Below the pieces are notes generated by a model. It was not told the DNA's origin. It made no database searches and saw only the letters and a program-made list of their open reading frames with translations. Source: Pseudomonas bananamidigenes (GTDB lineage: Bacteria > Pseudomonadota > Gammaproteobacteria > Pseudomonadales > Pseudomonadaceae). From it: a DNA stretch of 64,000 nucleotides. Location of the stretch: assembly GCF_001679645.1 (NCBI RefSeq), contig NZ_LRUN01000040.1:1-64000 (forward strand), in the 5' to 3' direction. This document shows positions 9,057-17,669 of the stretch, in pieces. Positions within the stretch are counted from its first letter, which is position 1. Each line of letters starts with the position of its first letter. Made by a program: the position numbers and the translations under genes.

Positions 9057-10472
9057 ATGAGTAATCAGATTCCGGTACACGACGTCACGCCCCCCAACAA
9101 GAACGCGAACAACAGCGTCGATCTCTACGCCTCTCGAGAAAAAATCTACACCCGTGCCTTCACCGGCCTGTTCCGCAATCTGCGGATGATGGGCGGTACC
9201 GTGCTGTTCCTGCTGTACTTCGGAACGGTCTGGCTGAACTGGGGCGGCCATCAGGCCGTGTGGTGGAACCTGCCGGAACGCAAGTTCTTCATCTTCGGCG
9301 CCACCTTCTGGCCACAGGATTTCATTCTGCTCTCAGGCCTGCTGATCATTGCCGCGTTCGGCCTGTTCTTCATCACGGTGTATGCCGGCCGGGTCTGGTG
9401 CGGGTACACCTGCCCGCAAAGCGTATGGACGTGGATTTTCATGTGGTGCGAAAAGGTCACCGAAGGCGACCGCAACCAGCGCATCAAGCTCGACAAGGCG
9501 CCGATGAGCGCCAACAAGTTCCTGCGCAAATTCGCCAAGCACGCCCTGTGGCTGCTGATCGGTTTCGTCACCGGCATGACCTTCGTCGGCTACTTCTCGC
9601 CGATCCGTGAACTGGTCATCGACTTCTTCACGGGGCAGGCCGATGGCTGGTCGTATTTCTGGGTCGGCTTCTTCACCCTCGCCACCTACGGCAACGCCGG
9701 CTGGCTGCGTGAGCAGGTGTGCATCTACATGTGCCCGTATGCGCGCTTCCAGAGCGTGATGTTCGACAAGGACACGCTGATCGTTTCCTATGATCCGCGT
9801 CGCGGCGAAAGCCGTGGCCCGCGCAAGAAAGGCATCGATTACAAGGCTCAGGGCCTGGGCGATTGCATCGACTGCACCATGTGCGTCCAGGTCTGCCCGA
9901 CCGGCATCGACATCCGCGACGGCCTGCAGATCGAATGCATCGGCTGCGCCGCGTGCATCGACGCCTGCGACAGCATCATGGACAAGATGGATTACCCGCG
10001 CGGCCTGATCAGCTACACCACCGAACACAACCTGTCCGGGCAGAAAACCCATAAACTGCGTCCGCGCCTGATCGGCTATGCCGTGGTGCTGCTGGCGATG
10101 ATCAGCCTGCTGGTCACCGCCTTCTTCATGCGTTCGCTGGTGGGCTTCGACGTCAGCAAGGACCGCGTGCTGTACCGCGAAAACGCCGAAGGCCGGATCG
10201 AAAACGTCTACAGCCTGAAGATCATGAACAAGGATCAGCGCGACCATACCTACGTGCTGGAAGCCGCCGGTTTGCCGGATCTGCGCCTGCAAGGCAGACG
10301 CGAGATCAAGGTGCCGGCCGGGGAAATCTTCAGCATGCCGGTCGAACTGTCGAGCGCCCCCGAACAACTGCCGTCGAGCACCAACGAGGTGAAATTCATC
10401 CTCAAGGATGCCGATGACGACAGCGTCCACGTCGAAGCCAAGAGCCGGTTCATCGGCCCACAGAATCGTTGA
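9057..10472 (+). CDS. ccoG: Cytochrome c oxidase accessory protein CcoG (FixG/RdxA)
   Basis: Inner-membrane iron-sulphur protein of 471 residues needed for maturation of cbb3 oxidase, thought to reduce copper for CcoN. About five membrane helices are seen (for example near residues 40-60, 90-110, 160-180, 195-215 and 340-360), with a cysteine-rich segment VWCGYTCPQSVW and two ferredoxin-type [4Fe-4S] motifs in DCIDCTMCVQVCP and ECIGCAACIDACD, followed by a C-terminal Ig-like domain. The ATG is preceded by GTGGGATG. ccoH begins 11 bases after the stop. Confidence 0.96.
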   Translation: MSNQIPVHDVTPPNKNANNSVDLYASREKIYTRAFTGLFRNLRMMGGTVLFLLYFGTVWLNWGGHQAVWWNLPERKFFIFGATFWPQDFILLSGLLIIAAFGLFFITVYAGRVWCGYTCPQSVWTWIFMWCEKVTEGDRNQRIKLDKAPMSANKFLRKFAKHALWLLIGFVTGMTFVGYFSPIRELVIDFFTGQADGWSYFWVGFFTLATYGNAGWLREQVCIYMCPYARFQSVMFDKDTLIVSYDPRRGESRGPRKKGIDYKAQGLGDCIDCTMCVQVCPTGIDIRDGLQIECIGCAACIDACDSIMDKMDYPRGLISYTTEHNLSGQKTHKLRPRLIGYAVVLLAMISLLVTAFFMRSLVGFDVSKDRVLYRENAEGRIENVYSLKIMNKDQRDHTYVLEAAGLPDLRLQGRREIKVPAGEIFSMPVELSSAPEQLPSSTNEVKFILKDADDDSVHVEAKSRFIGPQNR

Positions 10473-10483
10473 GAGAACAGAAC

Positions 10484-11023
10484 ATGCCCGACGCAAACGC
10501 CGCAAGCCCTTGGTACAAGCATATCTGGCCATGGATCATCATCGGGATCCTGGCCTGCTCGGTGACCTTGACCCTGTCCATGGTGACCATCGCAGTGAAT
10601 CACCCGGACAACCTGGTCAACGACAACTACTATGAGGCCGGCAAGGGCATCAATCGTTCGCTGGACCGTGAACTGCTGGCACAGACCCTGAAAATGCGCG
10701 CCAACGTACACCTGGACGACGTCACTGGCGAAGTCGACTTGCGCCTGAGCGGCGACAGCCAGCCCAAGACCCTGGAACTGAACCTGATTTCCCCGACTCA
10801 GCCGGACAAGGATCGCAAGATCGTCCTGACCCGCAGCGAAACCGAGCAGGGTCGATACATTGGCCAGGTGAACGACAAGGTCGAAGGTCGTCGTTTTGTT
10901 GAGTTGCTGGGTTCGCAGGGCGACCAGGTATGGCGCATGTTCGAGGAAGAAGTGGTCAGCCATGACAAGGATCTGCTGCTCGGTGACGAACCGCTGCAAG
11001 GCGCGGAAGACCTGAAAAAATAA
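10484..11023 (+). CDS. ccoH: FixH family protein CcoH
   Basis: A 179-residue protein with one N-terminal membrane anchor (IWPWIIIGILACSVTLTLSMVTI, about residues 14-36) and a periplasmic FixH domain starting with NHPDNLVNDNYYEAGKGIN. CcoH is required for assembly or stability of cbb3 oxidase. The ATG at 10484 has GAGAGAAC before it; an in-frame TTG at 10469 overlaps the ccoG stop and is less likely. It is followed by a REPIN and then ccoI. Confidence 0.93.
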   Translation: MPDANAASPWYKHIWPWIIIGILACSVTLTLSMVTIAVNHPDNLVNDNYYEAGKGINRSLDRELLAQTLKMRANVHLDDVTGEVDLRLSGDSQPKTLELNLISPTQPDKDRKIVLTRSETEQGRYIGQVNDKVEGRRFVELLGSQGDQVWRMFEEEVVSHDKDLLLGDEPLQGAEDLKK

Positions 11024-11033
11024 AGATCTTCAC

Positions 11034-11164
11034 TGTGGCGAGGGAGCTTGCTCCCGCTGGGGTGCAAAGCGCCCCCGACTCAGCACTCGAGTACATTCAG
11101 CCAACGTGAGCCTGCTGCTTTGCGACTGCTGCGCAGCCGAGCGGGAGCAAGCTCCCTCGCCACA
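11034..11164. repeat. REPIN (two inverted REP hairpins, GTGGCGAGGGAGCTTGCTCC type)
   Basis: Two REP sequences in opposite orientation, at 11034-11057 and 11141-11164, each an imperfect hairpin (GGGAGCTTGCTCCC core). They flank about 83 bases of spacer between ccoH and ccoI. The same REP class recurs at 26063-26135. Confidence 0.85.
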
Positions 11165-11175
11165 ATAGATTCTGC

Positions 11176-13638
11176 ATGGCATCAGACATGACCACCCCCA
11201 TCCCCTGCTACCACTGCGCCCTGCCCGTTCCGACGGGCAGCCGCTTCACTGCTGTCGTACTCGGGGAATCCCGCGAGTTCTGCTGCCCGGGCTGTCAGGC
11301 CGTGGCCGAAGCCATCGTTTCCGGCGGGCTCGAAAGCTATTACCAACACCGCAGCGAAGCCTCGGCCAACCCCGAGGCGCTGCCCGTGCAACTGGTGGAT
11401 GAACTGGCGCTGTATGACCGCGCCGATGTGCAGCAACCTTTCGTCCGCCACGAAGGCGAACTGGCCGAAACCACGCTGTTGATGGAAGGCATCAGTTGCG
11501 CCGCGTGTGGCTGGCTGATCGAGAAACACCTGCGCACCTTGCCCGCCGTGGCCGAGGCGCGATTGAATCTGTCCAACCATCGCCTGCACGTGCGCTGGGC
11601 CGATGCGCAACTGCCACTGAGCCAGATCCTCGGCGAACTGCGCCACATCGGCTACGCCGCACACCCGTATCAGGCGGACCGCGCCAGCGAACAACTGGCC
11701 AGCGAAAACCGTCTCGCCCTGCGCCAACTCGGCGTCGCCGGACTGCTGTGGTTCCAGGCGATGATGGCAACCATGGCGACCTGGCCGGAATTCAACATCG
11801 ACCTCAGCCCCGAACTGCACACCATCCTGCGCTGGGTCGCGCTGTTCCTCACCACGCCGATTGTGTTCTACAGCTGCGCGCCGTTTTTCAAGGGTGCCAT
11901 GCGTGACTTGCGCACCCGCCACTTGACCATGGACGTTTCCGTGTCGCTGGCCATCGGCGCGGCTTACGTCGCCGGCATCTGGACCTCGATCACCGGGAAC
12001 GGCGAGCTGTATTTCGACGCCGTCGGGATGTTCGCGCTATTTCTGCTCGCCGGACGCTACCTCGAACGCCGCGCCCGGGAACGCACCGCCGCTGCGACTG
12101 CGCAACTCGTGAACCTGTTGCCCGCCTCTTGCTTGCGCCTGGACGCCGCCGGCCAGAGTGAACGGATCCTGCTCAGCGAACTGCGCCTCGGTGACCGGGT
12201 GCTGGTGCAGCCCGGCTCGGTGCTGCCGGCGGACGGCAGAATCCTCGACGGCCGGTCGAGCATCGATGAATCCCTGCTGACCGGCGAATACCTGCCGCAG
12301 ATACGTACGCCCGGCGACGCGGTCACCGCCGGCACGCTGAATGTGGAAGGCGCGCTGACCGTCGAAGTGCAGGCGCTGGGCCAGGACACGCGGCTGTCGG
12401 CCATCGTCCGTTTGCTGGATCGCGCTCAGGCAGAGAAACCACGTCTGGCGGAAATCGCCGACCGCGCCGCGCAATGGTTCCTGCTGCTGTCGTTGATTGC
12501 TGCCGCCGCGATCGGTCTGTTGTGGTGGGAACTGGATCCGTCGCGGGCCTTCTGGATCGTTCTGGCCATGCTGGTGGCGACCTGCCCTTGCGCATTGTCG
12601 CTTGCCACACCGACCGCACTCACTGCCGCCACGGGCACGCTGCACAAGCTGGGTCTGCTGCTGACACGCGGCCATGTGCTGGAAGGTCTGAATCAGATCG
12701 ACACAGTGATTTTCGACAAGACCGGCACCCTCACCGAAGGGCGTCTGGTGCTGCGCTCGATTCGCCCCCTCGGTGACCTCGACAGCGACCGGTGCCTGAG
12801 CCTCGCCGCGGCGCTGGAAAACCGTTCGGAACATCCGATCGCCCGGGCCTTTGGCCGGGCGCCGCTGGCCGCCGAAGAGGTTCACAGCACACCGGGGCTG
12901 GGGCTTGAAGGCTTGGTCGGCGAACAGCGTCTGCGCATCGGGCAGGCGGATTTCGTCTGCGATCTCAGTGGCACGCCTGTGCCGAAAATGCCCGACGAAC
13001 CGGGCCAATGGTTGCTGCTGGGCGACACCCAAGGCGCGCTGGCATGGTTCGTCCTGGATGATCGCCTGCGTGCCGATGCCCCGGCCCTGCTCGCCGTGTG
13101 CAAGGCGCGCGGCTGGCATACGCTGCTGCTGTCGGGCGACAGTTCGCCGATGGTCGCCAGTGTCGCCGCCGAACTGGGCATCGACGAAGCCCGGGGTGGT
13201 TTGCGCCCGGACGACAAACTGCAAGTGCTGCAACAACTGCACAAGGGCGGCCGCAAGGTATTGATGCTCGGCGACGGGGTCAACGACGTGCCGGTATTGG
13301 CCGCTGCGGACATCAGCGTGGCCATGGGTTCGGCCACCGACCTGGCGAAAACCAGTGCCGACGCGGTGCTGTTGTCCAACCGCCTCGACGCCCTGGTGCA
13401 AGCCTTCACGCTGGCCCGCCGCACCCGTCGGGTCATCATCGAAAACCTGTTGTGGGCCGCGCTGTACAATGGCCTCATGTTGCCGTTCGCCGCCCTCGGC
13501 TGGATCACTCCGGTATGGGCCGCCGTCGGCATGTCGATCAGTTCGCTGACCGTGGTGCTCAACGCCCTGCGCCTGACTCGCCTGCCGAGCGCGCCGACCG
13601 TCAACGCCTCGTCAGAAACCCGCCCGCTGCCGGCCTGA
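11176..13638 (+). CDS. ccoI: Copper-transporting P1B-type ATPase CcoI (FixI)
   Basis: Copper-exporting ATPase of 820 residues that supplies CuB for cbb3 oxidase assembly. In order: an N-terminal Cys cluster (CYHC, then FCCPGC), a heavy-metal-associated domain with CAAC at 108-111, membrane helices, the TGE actuator motif in LLTGEYLP, the transmembrane metal site CPC at 470-472, the phosphorylated Asp514 in DKTGT, and GDGVNDVPVL in the hinge. The start at 11176 is uncertain: an ATG at 11188 (MTTPIPCYHC) fits the family as well. ccoS follows after 22 bases. Confidence 0.95.
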   Translation: MASDMTTPIPCYHCALPVPTGSRFTAVVLGESREFCCPGCQAVAEAIVSGGLESYYQHRSEASANPEALPVQLVDELALYDRADVQQPFVRHEGELAETTLLMEGISCAACGWLIEKHLRTLPAVAEARLNLSNHRLHVRWADAQLPLSQILGELRHIGYAAHPYQADRASEQLASENRLALRQLGVAGLLWFQAMMATMATWPEFNIDLSPELHTILRWVALFLTTPIVFYSCAPFFKGAMRDLRTRHLTMDVSVSLAIGAAYVAGIWTSITGNGELYFDAVGMFALFLLAGRYLERRARERTAAATAQLVNLLPASCLRLDAAGQSERILLSELRLGDRVLVQPGSVLPADGRILDGRSSIDESLLTGEYLPQIRTPGDAVTAGTLNVEGALTVEVQALGQDTRLSAIVRLLDRAQAEKPRLAEIADRAAQWFLLLSLIAAAAIGLLWWELDPSRAFWIVLAMLVATCPCALSLATPTALTAATGTLHKLGLLLTRGHVLEGLNQIDTVIFDKTGTLTEGRLVLRSIRPLGDLDSDRCLSLAAALENRSEHPIARAFGRAPLAAEEVHSTPGLGLEGLVGEQRLRIGQADFVCDLSGTPVPKMPDEPGQWLLLGDTQGALAWFVLDDRLRADAPALLAVCKARGWHTLLLSGDSSPMVASVAAELGIDEARGGLRPDDKLQVLQQLHKGGRKVLMLGDGVNDVPVLAAADISVAMGSATDLAKTSADAVLLSNRLDALVQAFTLARRTRRVIIENLLWAALYNGLMLPFAALGWITPVWAAVGMSISSLTVVLNALRLTRLPSAPTVNASSETRPLPA

Positions 13639-13660
13639 GCCGCGCGGGCATGGAGTATAG

Positions 13661-13873
13661 ATGCCAGCTCTCTACGTGATGATTCCGGCCGCATTGCTGA
13701 TCGTGGCCATCGCCGTCTACATCTTCTTCTGGGCGGTGGACAGCGGCCAGTACGACGACCTCGACGGCCCGGCCCACAGCATTCTGTTCGACGACCAGGA
13801 TCCGAAACACACCGCCGCCGTGGATGAAGCCAACCCGGCCAGACCGGACGACAAGGCGCCGCCCCATGCTTGA
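13661..13873 (+). CDS. ccoS: cbb3 oxidase assembly protein CcoS
   Basis: A 70-residue protein with one N-terminal membrane helix (LYVMIPAALLIVAIAVYIFFW), the conserved acidic stretch SGQYDDLDGPAHSILFDD and a hydrophilic tail that is longer than in many CcoS proteins. CcoS is needed for insertion of haem b and copper into cbb3 oxidase. Its last 8 bases overlap the next gene, suggesting coupled translation. Confidence 0.93.
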   Translation: MPALYVMIPAALLIVAIAVYIFFWAVDSGQYDDLDGPAHSILFDDQDPKHTAAVDEANPARPDDKAPPHA

Positions 13874-14549
13874 ACTGGCGCCACTGCTGGTCTCTGCACT
13901 GATTCTCGGCCTGCTCGGTGGCGGTCATTGCCTGGGCATGTGCGGCGGCCTGATGGGCGCACTGACCCTGGCGATTCCCAAGGAGCAACGCAGCCGACGC
14001 TTTCGCTTGCTCCTGGCCTACAACCTTGGGCGGATTCTCAGTTATGCCACGGCCGGATTGCTGATCGGACTCGCGGGCTGGGCCGTGGCCAACAGCCCGG
14101 CAGCGCTGTTCATGCGGGTGCTCGCCGGGTTGCTGTTGATCGCCATGGGCTTGTACCTCGCTGGCTGGTGGAGCGGCCTGACCCGCATCGAAAGCCTGGG
14201 TCGCGGCCTGTGGCGCTACATTCAACCTGTCGCCAATCGCCTGTTGCCAGTGTCGAGCCTGCCCCGGGCCTTGCTGCTCGGTGCGCTGTGGGGCTGGCTG
14301 CCGTGCGGGCTGGTTTACAGCACGCTGCTGTGGTCGGCCAGTCAGGGCAATGCACTGGACAGCGCATTGCTGATGCTCGCCTTCGGGCTCGGCACCTGGC
14401 CGGTGCTGCTCGCGACAGGCCTGGCTGCCGAGCGGGTCACGGCGTTGTTGCGCAAACGCAGCGTACGCATGGCCGGTGGATTGCTGGTCATCCTGTTCGG
14501 TCTCTGGACCCTGCCAGGGCCGCATCAGCACTGGCTGATGGGCCACTGA
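13866..14549 (+). CDS. SafE/TauE-like membrane protein of the cco cluster
   Basis: An integral membrane protein of 228 residues with about six helices and the hallmark GGGHCLGMCGGLMGALTLA near the N-terminus, in which His and two Cys could bind metal. A second half repeats a LWGWLPCGLVYS motif. Proteins of this type (COG2836) sit next to ccoS in many pseudomonads and are suspected of a copper or thiol role in cbb3 biogenesis; the exact function is not established. The ATG at 13866 overlaps ccoS by 8 bases; an earlier in-frame GTG at 13824 would overlap ccoS more extensively. Confidence 0.85.
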   Translation: MLELAPLLVSALILGLLGGGHCLGMCGGLMGALTLAIPKEQRSRRFRLLLAYNLGRILSYATAGLLIGLAGWAVANSPAALFMRVLAGLLLIAMGLYLAGWWSGLTRIESLGRGLWRYIQPVANRLLPVSSLPRALLLGALWGWLPCGLVYSTLLWSASQGNALDSALLMLAFGLGTWPVLLATGLAAERVTALLRKRSVRMAGGLLVILFGLWTLPGPHQHWLMGH

Positions 14550-14556
14550 TTCCGGC

Positions 14557-14570
14557 TTGATGCAAATCAA
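14557..14570 (+). promoter_or_regulatory. Perfect ANR/FNR box of hemN
   Basis: TTGATGCAAATCAA is an exact match to TTGAT-N4-ATCAA. A TAGACT at 14593-14598 can serve as the -10; with a start near 14605 the box centre falls at -41.5, the standard class II activation position. Confidence 0.92.
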
Positions 14571-14592
14571 GATGCCTCGTCGCGCCCTCCCC

Positions 14593-14598
14593 TAGACT
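14593..14598 (+). promoter_or_regulatory. Predicted -10 element of the Anr-dependent hemN promoter
   Basis: TAGACT lies 22 bases after the ANR box at 14557-14570. A transcription start near 14605 would leave a leader of about 30 bases before the hemN ATG at 14635. There is no good -35 hexamer, as expected for an activator-dependent promoter. Confidence 0.6.
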
Positions 14599-14634
14599 CG
14601 CTCACACTGCCAGCCTATCCGGGGGAATGCCCGC

Positions 14635-16017
14635 ATGCTCGACGCCATTCGTTGGGACACCGATTTGATCCGCCGCTACGACCTGGCGGGGCCGCGCTAC
14701 ACCTCGTACCCGACGGCCGTGCAATTCAACAGTCAGGTCGGCACCTTCGACCTGTTCCACGCCCTGCGCGACAGCCGCAAGGCCCTGCGCCCATTGTCGT
14801 TGTACGTGCATGTGCCGTTCTGCGCGAACATCTGCTACTACTGCGCCTGCAACAAAGTCATCACCAAGGATCGCGGTCGGGCCCTGCCCTATCTGCAACG
14901 GCTGGAGCAGGAAATCCAGCTGATCGCCTGCCACCTCGACCCGGCGCAGAAAGTCGAGCAGCTGCACTTCGGCGGCGGCACGCCGACCTTTCTCAGCCAC
15001 GACGAGTTGCGGCAACTGATGGCGCACCTGCGCAAGCATTTCAATCTGTTGGATGATGACTCCGGCGACTACGGTATAGAGATCGACCCACGCGAAGCCG
15101 ACTGGTCGACCATGGGCCTGCTGCGGGAACTGGGTTTCAACCGGGTCAGCATCGGCCTGCAGGACCTCGACCCGGCGGTGCAGCGGGCGGTCAATCGCCT
15201 GCAGAGCCTGGACGAAACCCGTGCGGTGATCGACGCGGCGCGCACCTTGCAGTTTCGCTCGATCAACATCGATCTGATCTACGGTCTGCCCAAGCAGACC
15301 CCGGACAACTTCGCCCGCACGGTTGAAGAAGTCATCAGCCTGCAACCGGACCGGCTCTCGGTGTTCAACTACGCGCATCTGCCGGAACGCTTCATGCCGC
15401 AGCGGCGGATCAACGGCAACGAACTGCCGGGCCCGTCACAGAAACTGGAAATGCTGCAACGCACGATCGAGCAACTGACTGCCGCCGGCTACCGCTACAT
15501 CGGCATGGATCACTTCGCCCTGCCCGACGATGAATTGGCGATTGCCCAGGAAGAAGCGACCCTGCAACGCAACTTCCAGGGCTACACCACCCACGGGCAT
15601 TGCGACCTGATCGGCCTCGGCGTGTCGGCCATCAGCCAGATCGGCGATCTGTACTGCCAGAACAGCAGCGACCTCAATCAATACCAGAACACCCTCGCCG
15701 GCGCGCAACTGGCCACCAGCCGTGGCCTGGTGTGCAACGCCGATGATCGCCTGCGACGCGCAGTGATTCAGCAATTGATCTGCAATTTCAGCCTGGATTT
15801 CGCCGAGATCGAGCGCACGTTCAACATCGATTTCCAGGGTTACTTCGGCGCGCTCTGGCCGCAGCTGCAAGGCATGGCAAAGGACGGGCTGATCGAGCTG
15901 GATCGCGAACGGATCAGCGTGCTGCCGGCCGGTCGCCTGTTGGTGCGTTCGGTGTGCATGGTGTTCGATGCGTATCTGGAACAGCAGAACCGTCAGCGTT
16001 TTTCCCGGGTGATCTGA
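14635..16017 (+). CDS. hemN: Oxygen-independent coproporphyrinogen III oxidase
   Basis: Radical SAM enzyme of 460 residues that converts coproporphyrinogen III to protoporphyrinogen IX without oxygen, supplying haem for the cbb3 oxidases. The cluster motif is complete (Cys63, Cys67, Cys70, with Cys72 as in HemN), preceded by SLYVHVPFC; GGGTPTFLS binds SAM, and the C-terminal HemN domain is present. The family N-terminus MLDAIRWDTDLIRRYDLAGPRYTSYPT supports the ATG at 14635. It is headed by a perfect ANR box and followed by anr. Confidence 0.97.
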   Translation: MLDAIRWDTDLIRRYDLAGPRYTSYPTAVQFNSQVGTFDLFHALRDSRKALRPLSLYVHVPFCANICYYCACNKVITKDRGRALPYLQRLEQEIQLIACHLDPAQKVEQLHFGGGTPTFLSHDELRQLMAHLRKHFNLLDDDSGDYGIEIDPREADWSTMGLLRELGFNRVSIGLQDLDPAVQRAVNRLQSLDETRAVIDAARTLQFRSINIDLIYGLPKQTPDNFARTVEEVISLQPDRLSVFNYAHLPERFMPQRRINGNELPGPSQKLEMLQRTIEQLTAAGYRYIGMDHFALPDDELAIAQEEATLQRNFQGYTTHGHCDLIGLGVSAISQIGDLYCQNSSDLNQYQNTLAGAQLATSRGLVCNADDRLRRAVIQQLICNFSLDFAEIERTFNIDFQGYFGALWPQLQGMAKDGLIELDRERISVLPAGRLLVRSVCMVFDAYLEQQNRQRFSRVI

Positions 16018-16197
16018 ACCGTCGTCAATTGCGCGCACACCATGAAGTCGTTTCCTTGCGGGTCAACCCTTGCAACAGGTCTGCGCTTTGCTCTGCGGCT
16101 TTTTGCCCGTGGGGCAATCTCGCCACAGGCTGGCCTGAATGTCCCCCCCTGGGTTACCCTTACGCCTTATGTGTGTTTTCCCACAAGGATTTAAGAA

Positions 16198-16932
16198 ATG
16201 TCCGAGCCAGTCAAACTGCGCGCTCACAACCAGGCTAATTGCAAGGATTGCAGCCTGGCCCCTCTCTGCCTGCCACTTTCGCTGAATCTGGAAGACATGG
16301 ATGCGCTGGACGAAATCGTCAAACGTGGCCGCCCGCTGAAGAAGGGTGAGTTCCTGTTCCGCCAGGGCGACACCTTCGATTCCGTTTATGCAGTACGCTC
16401 CGGCGCCCTGAAGACCTTCAGCCTGAGCGATACCGGCGAAGAACAACTGACCGGCTTCCACCTGCCGAGCGAACTGGTCGGGCTGTCCGGCATGGACACC
16501 GAGAAACACCCGGTTTCCGCCCAGGCCCTGGAAACCACTTCGGTCTGCGAAATTCCGTTCGAACGCCTCGACGAACTGGCCCTGCAATTGCCGCAGTTGC
16601 GCCGTCAGTTGATGCGCGTGATGAGCCGCGAAATCCGCGACGACCAGCAAATGATGCTGCTGTTGTCGAAAAAGACCGCCGACGAGCGCATTGCCACCTT
16701 TCTGGTCAACCTGTCGGCCCGTTTCCGCGCTCGCGGATTTTCGGCCAACCAGTTCCGCCTGAGCATGTCGCGCAATGAAATCGGCAATTATCTGGGACTG
16801 GCGGTGGAAACCGTGTCCCGGGTCTTCACCCGCTTCCAGCAGAACGAATTGATCGCCGCTGAGGGCAAGGAAATCCATATCCTCGACCCGATCCAGCTCT
16901 GCGCCCTGGCCGGCGGCTCGCTCGAAGTCTGA
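16198..16932 (+). CDS. anr: Crp/FNR-family oxygen-sensing regulator Anr
   Basis: A 244-residue FNR-type transcription factor. The oxygen-labile [4Fe-4S] cluster ligands are all present: Cys15, Cys18 and Cys24 in [10 protein letters not shown] plus Cys117 in TSVCEIPF. Then come the cyclic-nucleotide-binding fold (residues about 35-150), a dimerisation helix and an HTH with [20 protein letters not shown], in which the E-x2-SR recognition residues are conserved. AAGGATTTAAGAA precedes the ATG. It likely activates hemN, ccoG and the first cco operon through the boxes listed here. I see no ANR box before anr itself. Confidence 0.97.
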   Translation: MSEPVKLRAHNQANCKDCSLAPLCLPLSLNLEDMDALDEIVKRGRPLKKGEFLFRQGDTFDSVYAVRSGALKTFSLSDTGEEQLTGFHLPSELVGLSGMDTEKHPVSAQALETTSVCEIPFERLDELALQLPQLRRQLMRVMSREIRDDQQMMLLLSKKTADERIATFLVNLSARFRARGFSANQFRLSMSRNEIGNYLGLAVETVSRVFTRFQQNELIAAEGKEIHILDPIQLCALAGGSLEV

Positions 16933-17010
16933 TCTCGACCCGCGGCCGAGCGTATCGTTTCAGCCGCGGGTATACTGCGCCGTTTGCAGCCCTGCCAGGA
17001 CACCTCGACG

Positions 17011-17559
17011 ATGGTCTTCGACTCCTTCGACATCAAATCCCTGATCCGCCCTGTGATCGACTTCCCGAAACCGGGCGTGATCTTTCGCGACATCACCCCG
17101 CTGTTCCAGTCGCCCAAGGCCATGCGCCTGGTGATGGACAGCTTCGCCCACCGTTACGTGGAAGCCGACTTCACCCACATCGGCGCGATGGATGCGCGCG
17201 GTTTCCTGATCGGTTCGGTGCTGGCCTATCAGCTGAACAAGCCGCTGGTACTGTTCCGCAAGCAAGGCAAACTGCCGGCGGACGTGCTGGCTGAAGGTTA
17301 TGCGACCGAGTACGGCGAAGCGTTCCTCGAAGCCCACGCCGACAGCCTGTGCGAAGGTGATTCGGTGGTGATGTTCGATGACCTGATCGCCACCGGCGGC
17401 ACGCTGATCGCAGCGGCCAACCTGATCCGCCGCATGGGCGCCCGCGTTCATGAAGCGGCGGCGATCATCGATCTGCCGGAGCTGGGTGGTTCGCAGCGTC
17501 TGGAAGACATGGGAATCCCTACGTTCTGCCTGACGCAGTTTGCGTTGACCGATAAGTAA
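17011..17559 (+). CDS. apt: Adenine phosphoribosyltransferase
   Basis: Purine-salvage enzyme of 182 residues that joins adenine and PRPP to give AMP. The PRPP-binding motif [13 protein letters not shown] and the N-terminal [14 protein letters not shown] are characteristic. I chose the ATG at 17011 ([11 protein letters not shown]), which fits orthologues and follows CAGGACACC; an upstream ATG-type start at 16984 adds nine unconserved residues. It stands apart from the purine-catabolic genes at 34-40 kb and is followed by a REPIN. Confidence 0.96.
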   Translation: MVFDSFDIKSLIRPVIDFPKPGVIFRDITPLFQSPKAMRLVMDSFAHRYVEADFTHIGAMDARGFLIGSVLAYQLNKPLVLFRKQGKLPADVLAEGYATEYGEAFLEAHADSLCEGDSVVMFDDLIATGGTLIAAANLIRRMGARVHEAAAIIDLPELGGSQRLEDMGIPTFCLTQFALTDK

Positions 17560-17579
17560 ATAGCGCCTGTTCCACCGCC

Positions 17580-17644
17580 TTCGCGAGCAAGCTCGCTCCC
17601 ACAGTTGGAATGCGTCCCTCTGTGGGAGCGAGCTTGCTCGCGAA
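17580..17644. repeat. REPIN (TTCGCGAGCAAGCTCGCTCC type)
   Basis: Inverted arms 17580-17604 and 17620-17644 are perfect reverse complements over 25 bases (TTCGCGAGCAAGCTCGCTCC / GGAGCGAGCTTGCTCGCGAA plus the CCACAG/CTGTGG ends) around a 15-base spacer. It lies between the convergent genes apt and the acyl-CoA dehydrogenase, where it may also form a terminator-like hairpin. Confidence 0.88.
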
Positions 17645-17669
17645 GGGGCCGGCAGCCTCACTGCAAAAC

